12,684 bases of DNA from Paludibacteraceae bacterium. GTDB lineage: Bacteria > Bacteroidota > Bacteroidia > Bacteroidales > Paludibacteraceae. Under the pieces are notes generated by a model. That model saw nothing but the letters and a program-made list of their open reading frames with translations. It was not told where the DNA came from and did not search any database. The stretch covers positions 1-12,684 of the forward strand of contig CAJGDW010000039.1 of NCBI GenBank assembly GCA_904502115.1, written 5' to 3'. The position numbers were made by a program, and so were the translations under genes. Of this stretch, positions 6,371-12,684 are shown piece by piece (positions within the stretch are counted from its first letter, which is position 1; the number at the start of each line of letters is the position of its first letter).

Positions 6371-7906
6371 ATGAGAAAGTTACTTTTACCTTTATTGGCG
6401 ACTTTGATGCTAGCGAGTTGTGGCAACTCTGGTAGCGGTGAATTGGTAGGTGTTGAAGGTACTGCATGGTCAGAACCTAACCCCTACGGAATGGTGTTTA
6501 TTAAACAAGGATCATTCACCATGGGTCCTAACGATCAAGATGCTTCATGGGCCTCTTCAACCCAATCAAAAGTGGTTTCAATTGATGCATTTTGGATGGA
6601 CGAAACCGAAATTACCAACCGTGAGTACAAACAATTCGTTTACTGGGTACGCGACTCTATCGCTCGCGAAAAAATCATCACCGCAGAAAGCGAAGATCCA
6701 GGTTGGGAAGCGTCTGCATTCGTAGACAAACGTAAAAAAGATCTTCCTTACGAAAGTGAAAGCGAAGATTCTGGCAAAGGTGCTGTATTATACAAAGACA
6801 GCAACCGTCCTGCATTTGCTAAAACAGAAGAAGATGCTACAAGACGTCCAAAAATCAACTGGAGCGAAGAAATTCCATGGAACAAACCTACCAGCGAAGC
6901 ACAAGCTAAAGCTATCGACTCTATGTTCTATGCACCAGAAGAAACCTTGGCATCTGCTGGTTTAGAATTGAACGGAGAAATCCTTAACTACAAATACTTG
7001 TGGATTGATTATGAACAAGCTGCATTAAAACGCAACAAATTCAACTCAAACAAAGGTCGTTACGAAAGCGATTTGTCTCTACTAGGTCAAGGCAAAGACA
7101 GCGCAGACGTAATGGTTAAAAAAGACACTTCGTACATTGACGAAAATGGTCACATCGTAAACAAAACCATGTTTGTTGAACTACGCAGTCGTCGCGACTT
7201 TATCTCTTCACGTATTATCAACGTATATCCTGACACCTTGTGCTGGATTCGCGACTTTACCTATGCATACAACGAACCTTACATGAAAATGTATTTCTAC
7301 CACGATGGTTATGGCGACTATCCAGTAGTAGGTGTAAGTTGGGAACAAGCTACCGCATTCTGCCACTGGCGTACTCAATATTACAATGCCGCACAAATTA
7401 GAAGCGGACAGCCCATTGTACAAGATTACCGCTTACCAACCGAATCAGAATGGGAATATGCTGCACGCGGTGGTCGTCAACTATCCATGTATCCTTGGGG
7501 TGGTACCTACATCCGTACAGCAAAAGGTTGTTTCTTGGGCAACTTCAAACCTATGCATGGCAACTATACTGTAGACGGATACATGATCGCTGCAAAAGTA
7601 GGTTCGTTCCCTCCTAACGACTACGGTTTGTATGACATGTCGGGTAACGTAGCAGAATGGACATCATCTGCTTATCACGAATCAAACTATAGTTTTGTAA
7701 ATGACTTAAACCCAAGTTACAATTACAATGCTAAATCGAACGATTCAGAAATCATGAAACGTAAAGTTATTCGTGGTGGTTCTTGGAAAGACATAGGTTA
7801 CTACCTACAATGCGGTGCCCGTACCTATGAATACCAAACAGAAACTCGCTCGTACATCGGTTTCCGCTGCGTACGTAGCATCATCGGAGCTAATTATCAA
7901 AATTAA
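6371..7906 (+). CDS. porK: Type IX secretion lipoprotein PorK/GldK
   Basis: PorK is an outer-membrane lipoprotein that forms, with PorN, the large periplasmic ring of the secretion system. The 511-residue protein has a lipoprotein signal peptide with lipobox LASC (Cys17). The body is an FGE-sulfatase fold: MVFIKQGSFTMG (41-52), DAFWMDETEITNREYKQF (72-89), YPVVGVSWEQATAFCHWR (317-334), RLPTESEWEYAARGG (354-368), YPWGG (374-378), DMSGNVAEWTSS (422-433), VIRGGSWKD (466-474) and IGFRCVR (496-502). Roughly 200 residues (about 100-310) are inserted between the first and second halves of the fold, as in other GldK proteins. The paired active-site cysteines of true formylglycine-generating enzymes are absent (the region after GGSW has only C481), so it is structural rather than catalytic. 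It is 29 nt before porL. Confidence 0.96.
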   Translation: MRKLLLPLLATLMLASCGNSGSGELVGVEGTAWSEPNPYGMVFIKQGSFTMGPNDQDASWASSTQSKVVSIDAFWMDETEITNREYKQFVYWVRDSIAREKIITAESEDPGWEASAFVDKRKKDLPYESESEDSGKGAVLYKDSNRPAFAKTEEDATRRPKINWSEEIPWNKPTSEAQAKAIDSMFYAPEETLASAGLELNGEILNYKYLWIDYEQAALKRNKFNSNKGRYESDLSLLGQGKDSADVMVKKDTSYIDENGHIVNKTMFVELRSRRDFISSRIINVYPDTLCWIRDFTYAYNEPYMKMYFYHDGYGDYPVVGVSWEQATAFCHWRTQYYNAAQIRSGQPIVQDYRLPTESEWEYAARGGRQLSMYPWGGTYIRTAKGCFLGNFKPMHGNYTVDGYMIAAKVGSFPPNDYGLYDMSGNVAEWTSSAYHESNYSFVNDLNPSYNYNAKSNDSEIMKRKVIRGGSWKDIGYYLQCGARTYEYQTETRSYIGFRCVRSIIGANYQN

Positions 7907-7935
7907 ATACACAACCTTTAAATTAAACTAAGAAA

Positions 7936-8778
7936 ATGGCAAAACAAAGTTTTTTAAGCAGCCCTAAAGGCAAAAAAATGGTTGGCTATGCATACGGTTT
8001 TGGTGCAGCCATCGTAATTGTAGGTGCATTATTTAAAATTCTTCACCTTCCTGGTGCAAGTATCGTTCTTACCCTAGGTATGGGTACTGAGGCTATCTTG
8101 TTTGCTCTATCTGCATTCGAAGATCCACACAAAGAATACCACTGGGATTTGGTATTCCCACAACTAGAAGGTGGTGAAGGTAGTCCTATCATGGGCGGTG
8201 CTCCTGCTGCTGCTCCTGCCGCTAAATCTGGCAACTCTATTGACGACATCGCTCAAGCTGGCAAATTGTCTGAAAGCGACGTACAAAAATTGAACGACGG
8301 CATCCGCAAATTGAGCGAAACTGCTGCACAAATCTCTGACGTTACTGCTGCCGTATCTGCTTCTAGCAACTACGCTCGCAACATGAACGCTGCTTCTGAT
8401 GCTATCGGTGCCTTCGCTGCTACCCAAGCTAGTTTGAAAGCTTCTTCTGACTCTTTGTTTGCTTCATATAAAACTGTAGCAGAAAGCATGTCAAACGTTG
8501 CTGCTGATGCTAAAGGATACATGACAGAAATGCAAGGTATCACCAAAAATCTTTCTGCTATCAACGCAAGCTACGAAATGCAAGTTAAATCAATCAGCGA
8601 ACAAGCTGGTATCGTAAGCGACGTAAACGATAACTTGAAAAAAATCCAAACTGCTATGGACGCTGCTTCTGCAGAAACTATCGCCTTCAAAGAACAAGCT
8701 ACCAAACTTACTCAACAAGTTAGCAGCTTGAACAATGTTTATGGCAACATGTTGAACGCATTTGGTGCGAGAGTATAA
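7936..8778 (+). CDS. porL: Type IX secretion inner-membrane motor protein PorL/GldL
   Basis: PorL (GldL) and PorM (GldM) form the inner-membrane motor that uses the proton gradient; GldL occurs as a pentamer around two GldM helices. The 280-residue protein has two N-terminal membrane helices (about 17-34 and 41-60). Charged residues inside or at the edge of these helices, K34, H37, E52 and E62, occupy positions matching the conserved Lys, His and Glu of GldL, including the helix-2 glutamate implicated in proton flow. After an Ala/Pro-rich hinge (GAPAAAPAAK near 87-96) comes a long helical, coiled-coil-like cytoplasmic domain rich in Ala, Ser and Asn up to the end. No defect is visible. It follows porK and precedes porM by 36 nt, within the operon. 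Confidence 0.96.
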   Translation: MAKQSFLSSPKGKKMVGYAYGFGAAIVIVGALFKILHLPGASIVLTLGMGTEAILFALSAFEDPHKEYHWDLVFPQLEGGEGSPIMGGAPAAAPAAKSGNSIDDIAQAGKLSESDVQKLNDGIRKLSETAAQISDVTAAVSASSNYARNMNAASDAIGAFAATQASLKASSDSLFASYKTVAESMSNVAADAKGYMTEMQGITKNLSAINASYEMQVKSISEQAGIVSDVNDNLKKIQTAMDAASAETIAFKEQATKLTQQVSSLNNVYGNMLNAFGARV

Positions 8779-8814
8779 TTTAGATTTATTCACTGTAAAT
8801 ACTAACACAACAAT

Positions 8815-10389
8815 ATGAGTGCAGCAAATTGTCCAGAAACACCGAGGCAGAAGATGATTAGTATGATGTATATCGTACTAACAGCAATGCTTGCATTGAA
8901 CGTTTCTACCGACGTGCTCAACGGCTTTACCCTAGTTCAGGAAAGCCTTAACAAGACCATAGAAAGTACACAACAAAAAAATACTGCGCTTTATGGTCAA
9001 TTCAAAAGCGATAGGGATATGAACCCTATGAAAGCTGATGCAAAATATCAAGAAGCGTTGAATGTACAAAAGAAAACACAAGAACTATACGCAGAAATTG
9101 AAACTCTAAAACAAGAGATTGCTATTGCTGCGGATGGTGAAGGTGCCGATCCAAACAACATCCAAAATCGTGATAATTTGGACGTTAGTGCTCAAATCGC
9201 ATTGGATTCAACCAAACCTACAAAAGAACAAAAAGGTATAATCTTAAAAGATCATATCAATGCGTACGCAGAAGAAATGGTGGCCTTAGTGAAACAAGAT
9301 ACCGCTATGGTAGCTGCTATTAAAAAGACCTTTAACACAGAAGATAAGGTTGTAAATGGTGAAAAACAATCATGGGAATCTGCTCGTTTCAACTCAATGC
9401 CTGTATCTGCAAGTATCACCTTGCTAACCAAAATTCAAGCTGACTTGCGCAACACCGAAGCAGATGTTGTAAACTATTTGAGAAAACAAATTGACGCTGG
9501 CGACTTCCGTGTAAACAAAATTACTGCCGAAGTTATTCCTGTATCGTCTTATGTAACTCGTGGTGGTTCTTACCAAGCTCGCATTATTTTGGCAGCTATT
9601 GACTCTACCATGACTCCTGCAGTTACCGTAAACAACAACAATGTTCCTAACGGCAACTACGAAGTTAAATGCGACAAAGTAGGTACATTTGATATCGCTG
9701 GTGAAATTGTTCTAACCAAACAAGATGGTAGCACACAAAGTTATCCATTCAAAAGCGAATACATTGTAGGCGAACCTACTGCTATTGTATCAGCAGATAT
9801 GATGAACGTATTCTACGCAGGTATTGAAAACCCAATTAGTGTTTCAGTTCCAGGTGTAGCTGCTCAAAACATCAGCATCTCAGCAACCAATGCTAAATTA
9901 ACCAAAACTGCTAAAGGTTGGAGTATCAAACCTATCAAAGTGGGTCAAGATTGTAAAATTACCGTTTCTGCTAAAGATGCAGAAGGTAAGTACAAAGCGG
10001 TTGGTGGTGCAAAACCATTCCGCGTAAAAGCATTGCCTGCTCCTACCGCTTACATTTCATTCCAAAAAGATGGTCGTGAGCAAAAATATAGAGGTCAAGG
10101 CAAACCTATCTCTAAAGCAAATCTAGTTAGTGCACCTGGTGTGCGTGCCGAATTGGCAGATGCTGACTTGGACGTAAAATACCGCGTTACTGGATTTGAT
10201 ATTACCACCTTCGACTCTATGGGTAATGCATTGATCAAACCTTCTGATGGTGCTAAATTCTCTTCTGAGCAAAAAGCAATGATCAACAAACTAGGTAAAG
10301 GCAAGAAGTTCTTTATCTCACGTATCAGAGCCGTTGGTCCTGATGGTATCGAAAACGTATTACCAGCAATCGACGTGTCAATTAACTAA
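8815..10389 (+). CDS. porM: Type IX secretion inner-membrane/periplasmic motor shaft PorM/GldM
   Basis: PorM is the second motor subunit: one N-terminal membrane helix sits in the PorL pentamer and a long dimeric periplasmic arm reaches the PorK-PorN ring. The 524-residue protein opens with SAANCPETPRQKMISMMY, then the membrane helix at about 14-30 and the family segment LNVSTDVLNGFTLV. A helical domain (about 36-225) is followed by beta-rich domains; recognisable marks are YVTRGGSYQARI at the start of the second domain, MNVFYAGIENPISVSVPG at the third, and the C-terminal domain beginning near FRVKALPAPTAYIS. The length fits the family (slightly over 500). No cleavable signal is expected, since the N-terminal helix stays in the membrane. 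Its stop is 9 nt before the porN ATG. Confidence 0.97.
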   Translation: MSAANCPETPRQKMISMMYIVLTAMLALNVSTDVLNGFTLVQESLNKTIESTQQKNTALYGQFKSDRDMNPMKADAKYQEALNVQKKTQELYAEIETLKQEIAIAADGEGADPNNIQNRDNLDVSAQIALDSTKPTKEQKGIILKDHINAYAEEMVALVKQDTAMVAAIKKTFNTEDKVVNGEKQSWESARFNSMPVSASITLLTKIQADLRNTEADVVNYLRKQIDAGDFRVNKITAEVIPVSSYVTRGGSYQARIILAAIDSTMTPAVTVNNNNVPNGNYEVKCDKVGTFDIAGEIVLTKQDGSTQSYPFKSEYIVGEPTAIVSADMMNVFYAGIENPISVSVPGVAAQNISISATNAKLTKTAKGWSIKPIKVGQDCKITVSAKDAEGKYKAVGGAKPFRVKALPAPTAYISFQKDGREQKYRGQGKPISKANLVSAPGVRAELADADLDVKYRVTGFDITTFDSMGNALIKPSDGAKFSSEQKAMINKLGKGKKFFISRIRAVGPDGIENVLPAIDVSIN

Positions 10390-10398
10390 TAGCGGATT

Positions 10399-11286
10399 AT
10401 GAAAATCTTAAATCGTATAGTAACTTTAGGAGCATGCTTAGTATTTTCATTGGTAATCAATGCTCAAGAAACAGACAAATCGTTTTTTAACGAAACGGGT
10501 GACATTGCCATTACCAATCTACCTACAAGTATTCCACTAGAGGACAGAAAACCTATTGAGTACAATAACCCAAGAGCAGACGATGTTGTTTGGCAACAAG
10601 TTGTTTATCGCATCATCGACCTTCGTGAGAAAATGAACTACCCTTTGTATTTCCCCGAAGAAGCGAGCGACAATCGTCAAAGTTTATTTACCTCTATCTT
10701 CCGTTTGTACGAAAACAATAAAATTAAGGCATACGAATACTTAGACAACAAAGAAATCTTTACCGAAGAATATCGTATTAATTTTGAAGACTTTGTAGAG
10801 CAATGCCAAATTATTTTAAGTGTAAAGACTGACTCTATCACTGGTGATACCTTGAGTGTAGAAATTGACGAAAGTAATATCCCTAATAAAGAAGTCTTGA
10901 AGTACTATGCAAAAGAGGTTTGGTATTTTGACAAACATAACTCGGTATTTACCGTTCGTTTAATTGCATTGTGCCCCATTTGGTACTACCAAGACCCTGA
11001 TACAGAGCAACTGCTAAAACGCCCATTGTTCTGGGTAACATACGATGACTTACGTCCATATCTTGCTCAACAAGAAGCGCTTATATCAGATAAAAACAAT
11101 GGTGCGCGCGAAACCATGGATGACTTGTTCATAAAACGTCGCTTTGGTAGTTATATTTTCAAAGTTTCGGGTGTGATGAACCGAAACATTATACAGTACA
11201 ACACAACTGCAGAAGACATGCACAAAGAACAAGAGCGCATAAAAACATTCATCATTAATTACGAACAAGATTTGTGGGAATATTAA
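10399..11286 (+). CDS. porN: Type IX secretion periplasmic ring protein PorN/GldN
   Basis: PorN is a periplasmic protein that joins the lipoprotein PorK in the ring beneath the outer membrane. The 295-residue protein has a signal peptide (hydrophobic core about 6-20, likely cleavage after VINA at residue 22). Family marks are DDVVWQQVVYRIIDLREKMN near 61-80, followed by LYFPEE, SLFTSIFRLYENNKIKAYEY, and the central KYYAKEVWYFDKHNSVFTVR and ICPIW-like LIALCPIWYY segments. From memory it is shorter than PorN of P. gingivalis (about 360 residues), mainly by lacking a C-terminal extension. The last codons GLWEY-like (DLWEY) lead to a clean stop, so this does not look like truncation by mutation. 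It is the last gene of the operon; a strong terminator starts 19 nt after the stop. Confidence 0.94.
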   Translation: MKILNRIVTLGACLVFSLVINAQETDKSFFNETGDIAITNLPTSIPLEDRKPIEYNNPRADDVVWQQVVYRIIDLREKMNYPLYFPEEASDNRQSLFTSIFRLYENNKIKAYEYLDNKEIFTEEYRINFEDFVEQCQIILSVKTDSITGDTLSVEIDESNIPNKEVLKYYAKEVWYFDKHNSVFTVRLIALCPIWYYQDPDTEQLLKRPLFWVTYDDLRPYLAQQEALISDKNNGARETMDDLFIKRRFGSYIFKVSGVMNRNIIQYNTTAEDMHKEQERIKTFIINYEQDLWEY

Positions 11287-11305
11287 ACCGCAAACAAAGA
11301 TAAAG

Positions 11306-11334
11306 AAGAGGATACAAAACGTATCCTCTTTTTT
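11306..11334 (+). terminator. Rho-independent terminator of the por operon
   Basis: A perfect 10-bp stem (AAGAGGATAC at 11306-11315, GTATCCTCTT at 11321-11330) closes the 5-nt loop AAAAC and is followed by a T run from 11329 to 11334. It lies 19 nt after the porN stop and separates the secretion operon from the porG-uppS unit. Confidence 0.93.
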
Positions 11335-11412
11335 GTTGTACACACAGTAACTATTTTTAAAAATTTTTACGACAGAAAGTCAACTATATTTCAATTCTAT
11401 TCTATAAAAACA

Positions 11413-11431
11413 AAAGATAATCATTATCTTT
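11413..11431. promoter_or_regulatory. Fur-like operator overlapping the porG promoter
   Basis: A perfect inverted repeat, AAAGATAAT-C-ATTATCTTT, with 9-bp arms around one central base. Its inner 13 bases, GATAATCATTATC, are identical to the 3' thirteen bases of the E. coli Fur consensus and match 7-1-7 Fur-family operators except at the outermost pair. It overlaps the -7 promoter box at 11425-11432, so a bound repressor would block transcription. Part of the arm (AAGATAA) is repeated directly at 11434-11440. The binding protein (Fur, PerR or another) is inference. Confidence 0.55.
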
Positions 11432-11432
11432 G
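11425..11432 (+). promoter_or_regulatory. Bacteroidota -7 promoter box for porG-uppS
   Basis: TATCTTTG matches TAnnTTTG exactly and shares the extended form TATCTTTGCAA with the DUF2795 promoter at 5011. No TTG is seen at the expected -33 distance; that stretch is AT-rich. Transcription would start near 11439, giving a leader of about 55 nt before the porG ATG. The 207 nt between porN and porG otherwise hold the terminator, an AT-rich stretch with an ATTTTTAAAAAT palindrome (11353-11364), and a 15-codon upstream ORF. Confidence 0.7.
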
Positions 11433-11441
11433 CAAGATAAA

Positions 11442-11489
11442 ATGGCGACGGAGGACTTACATGTAAAGATTTTACGCTTTCTACCATAA
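11442..11489 (+). other. Short upstream ORF (15 codons) in the porG leader
   Basis: An ATG only a few bases after the predicted transcription start opens a 15-codon frame (MATEDLHVKILRFLP) whose stop is 4 nt before the porG ATG. Nothing shows that it is translated; it could be a leader peptide that couples to porG, or chance. It includes a GGAGG stretch at 11450-11454, which is not placed as a ribosome site for porG. Confidence 0.2.
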
Positions 11490-11493
11490 ACTT

Positions 11494-12201
11494 ATGAATC
11501 AAATTCTAAAACAACACAAGATTACATTACTTGTGGTTGTATTTCTGTCTTTAAGCGTTGGGAATATGCATGCTGCATACAACCACGAGCTAGGACTATC
11601 GGGCGGAACAGCGTTTTATCTAGGTGATGCCAATCATTCAACACCTTTTCAGCGTCCAGGATGGTCTGCGGGTATGTTTTATCGTTACAACATAGATACC
11701 CGTTGGGCAATTAAAGCATCGGTACGCTATGCAGTAGTACAAGGCGACACACGCGACTTTGGATATACCTTCCCTAACGGGCAAGCATACGCTGAGTTTC
11801 AACGTGGTTTTGTAGATGCGGATGCTACCGTTGAATTTAATTTCTTTGATATCGGCGAGTCTAAATATTACAAAGCACGCTACCAAGCTACCCCATATAT
11901 TGTGCTCGGTGTTGGATTAACAACGTATGCAGACTTGTATTCCGGTGGCAATGCATACAAGGTTAGTATTCCTTTTGGCATTGGTGGCAAATGGCGCATT
12001 AACAGAAGATGGACACTTGGTTTAGAATGGACCATCCATAAATTATTCATCGATAATTTTGATGTAACCAATGCCAACAATAAGGTATTAGACAATCCCT
12101 ATCAAGTTCCTAATGTAGGTTTCTTTGATACCGATTTTTATTCCATTGCTAATTTATACATTTCGTTCAATTTATTTGACACTAATAAATATTGCCGTTA
12201 A
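11494..12201 (+). CDS. porG: DUF6089 outer-membrane beta-barrel, probable type IX secretion protein PorG
   Basis: A 235-residue protein with a signal peptide (hydrophobic core about 10-22, likely cleavage after NMHA near residue 27) and about eight amphipathic strands, so an 8-stranded outer-membrane barrel is likely. The mature start YNHELGLSGGTAFYLGDAN (29-47) and the terminal strand NLYISFNLF match the DUF6089 proteins typically encoded just before uppS in Bacteroidota. P. gingivalis PorG belongs to this type; it binds the PorK-PorN ring and is thought to fix it to the outer membrane. The position directly after porPKLMN supports the same role here. Other options are a generic barrel protein with no secretion role. 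The stop lies 3 nt before the uppS ATG. Control is probably through the promoter at 11425 and its overlapping Fur-like palindrome. Confidence 0.75.
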   Translation: MNQILKQHKITLLVVVFLSLSVGNMHAAYNHELGLSGGTAFYLGDANHSTPFQRPGWSAGMFYRYNIDTRWAIKASVRYAVVQGDTRDFGYTFPNGQAYAEFQRGFVDADATVEFNFFDIGESKYYKARYQATPYIVLGVGLTTYADLYSGGNAYKVSIPFGIGGKWRINRRWTLGLEWTIHKLFIDNFDVTNANNKVLDNPYQVPNVGFFDTDFYSIANLYISFNLFDTNKYCR

Positions 12202-12204
12202 CGC

Positions 12205-12684
12205 ATGAACCAATACAAAGAACTTATTGACAAAGATAGATTACCCAAACACATTGCCATTATCATGGATGGTAATGGAAGATGGGCAAAAAAGATGGGT
12301 AACCTACGTATCTTTGGTCACGAAAACGGGGTAACCTCGGTACGCGAAGCCACCGAAGCAGCAGCTGAATTGGGCATTAACTACTTAACTCTTTATGCAT
12401 TCTCTACAGAAAATTGGAATCGTCCTAAAGAGGAAGTGGATGCGTTAATGAACCTGTTGGTTAAGACAATAGAAGCTGAAACCCCTACCCTTGCCAAGAA
12501 CAATGTAAAATTACTAACCATTGGCGACACATCGCGTATGCCCAAGGAAACGGCAAGCAGATTGCAACAATGCATAGAACAAACGGCCAACAATACGGGG
12601 CTTCATTTGGTTTTGGCACTTAGCTATTCATCGCGTTGGGAGATAACCGAAGCTATCCGTAACATGGTAAACGATGGTCAAAAC
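12205..12684 (+). CDS. uppS: Undecaprenyl diphosphate synthase UppS (3' end outside the window)
   Basis: This cis-prenyltransferase adds eight isopentenyl units to farnesyl diphosphate to make C55 undecaprenyl diphosphate, the carrier lipid for peptidoglycan and surface glycan synthesis. The visible 160 residues, of about 245 expected, start with KHIAIIMDGNGRWAKK (15-30), which contains the catalytic Asp22 and the phosphate-binding GNGRW. Next come RIFGHENG (35-42), LTLYAFSTENWNRP (61-74), NNVKLLTIGD (99-108), NTGLHLVLALSYSSRWEI (130-147; the RWE that helps bind substrate and magnesium continues further on). No key residue is missing. The ATG 3 nt after the porG stop implies co-transcription. 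In related genomes bamA usually follows, but this lies beyond the window. Confidence 0.97.
   Translation, partial: MNQYKELIDKDRLPKHIAIIMDGNGRWAKKMGNLRIFGHENGVTSVREATEAAAELGINYLTLYAFSTENWNRPKEEVDALMNLLVKTIEAETPTLAKNNVKLLTIGDTSRMPKETASRLQQCIEQTANNTGLHLVLALSYSSRWEITEAIRNMVNDGQN

Noticed and set aside
6371..7906. PorK as an active sulfatase-modifying (formylglycine-generating) enzyme
   Set aside because: The fold is the same but the active-site cysteine pair is missing, and the lipobox and operon position identify the structural secretion protein.
8193..8226. GCT/GCC-rich repeat in porL (Ala/Pro stretch) as a possible tandem repeat
   Set aside because: It encodes a short flexible Ala/Pro hinge after the membrane helices, which is ordinary for this protein; no exact tandem unit is present.
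11353..11368. Alternating T5-A5-T5 tract with the palindrome ATTTTTAAAAAT before the porG promoter
   Set aside because: Low-complexity AT sequence, too far from the -7 box for a -33 element; it may aid promoter opening but no specific role can be supported.
11450..11454. GGAGG as a Shine-Dalgarno site for porG
   Set aside because: It is about 40 nt before the porG ATG, far beyond working distance, and lies inside the short upstream frame.

Overview
The window comes from a member of the Bacteroidota, most likely the order Bacteroidales. The evidence is the complete core of a type IX secretion system (porP-porK-porL-porM-porN), a TonB C-terminal domain of the Bacteroidota type with the EKMPEFPGG motif, promoters of the TAnnTTTG class, almost no Shine-Dalgarno sequences, and families that are largely confined to this phylum (DUF4954, PorP/SprF, GldK/L/M/N, DUF6089). 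I cannot name the genus. All genes lie on the + strand and the region is compact; no mobile element, CRISPR array, rRNA or tRNA is visible.

Layout. (1) Positions 2-418 hold the 3' end of a TonB-like energy transducer, closed by a perfect hairpin terminator at 436-461. (2) Positions 467-4977 hold a tightly packed run of housekeeping and uncharacterised genes: the ribosome-associated GTPase HflX, a large beta-helix DUF4954 protein, a SAM methyltransferase whose start overlaps the preceding stop, and a PduO-type cob(I)alamin adenosyltransferase with an unusual cysteine cluster. (3) Positions 5011-5294 hold a small acidic DUF2795 protein behind its own consensus promoter. (4) Positions 5322-11334 form the type IX secretion operon. 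It runs from a promoter flanked by a 9-bp inverted repeat, through porP, porK, porL, porM and porN with 9 to 36 nt between genes, to a perfect 10-bp terminator hairpin. (5) Positions 11413-12684 begin with a promoter overlapped by a Fur-like palindrome, followed by a DUF6089 outer-membrane barrel (probable PorG) and then the undecaprenyl diphosphate synthase gene, which is cut by the window end.

How the genes work together. PorL and PorM form the proton-driven inner-membrane motor, PorK (lipoprotein) and PorN form the periplasmic ring under the outer membrane, PorP is an outer-membrane barrel of the system, and the DUF6089/PorG barrel is thought to tie the PorK-PorN ring to the outer membrane. 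Five transport genes and the presumed ring anchor therefore lie side by side, but in two transcription units with different control signals. UppS supplies the undecaprenyl carrier lipid for peptidoglycan and surface glycans; glycolipid surface anchoring of secreted cargo gives a plausible, unproven, link to its neighbour.

The secretion system itself is well described. The parts most worth a second look are the regulatory DNA (Fur-like box at porG, triple 9-bp element at porP, a terminator six bases before hflX), the cysteine cluster in the adenosyltransferase, and the histidine-rich DUF4954 protein of unknown function.
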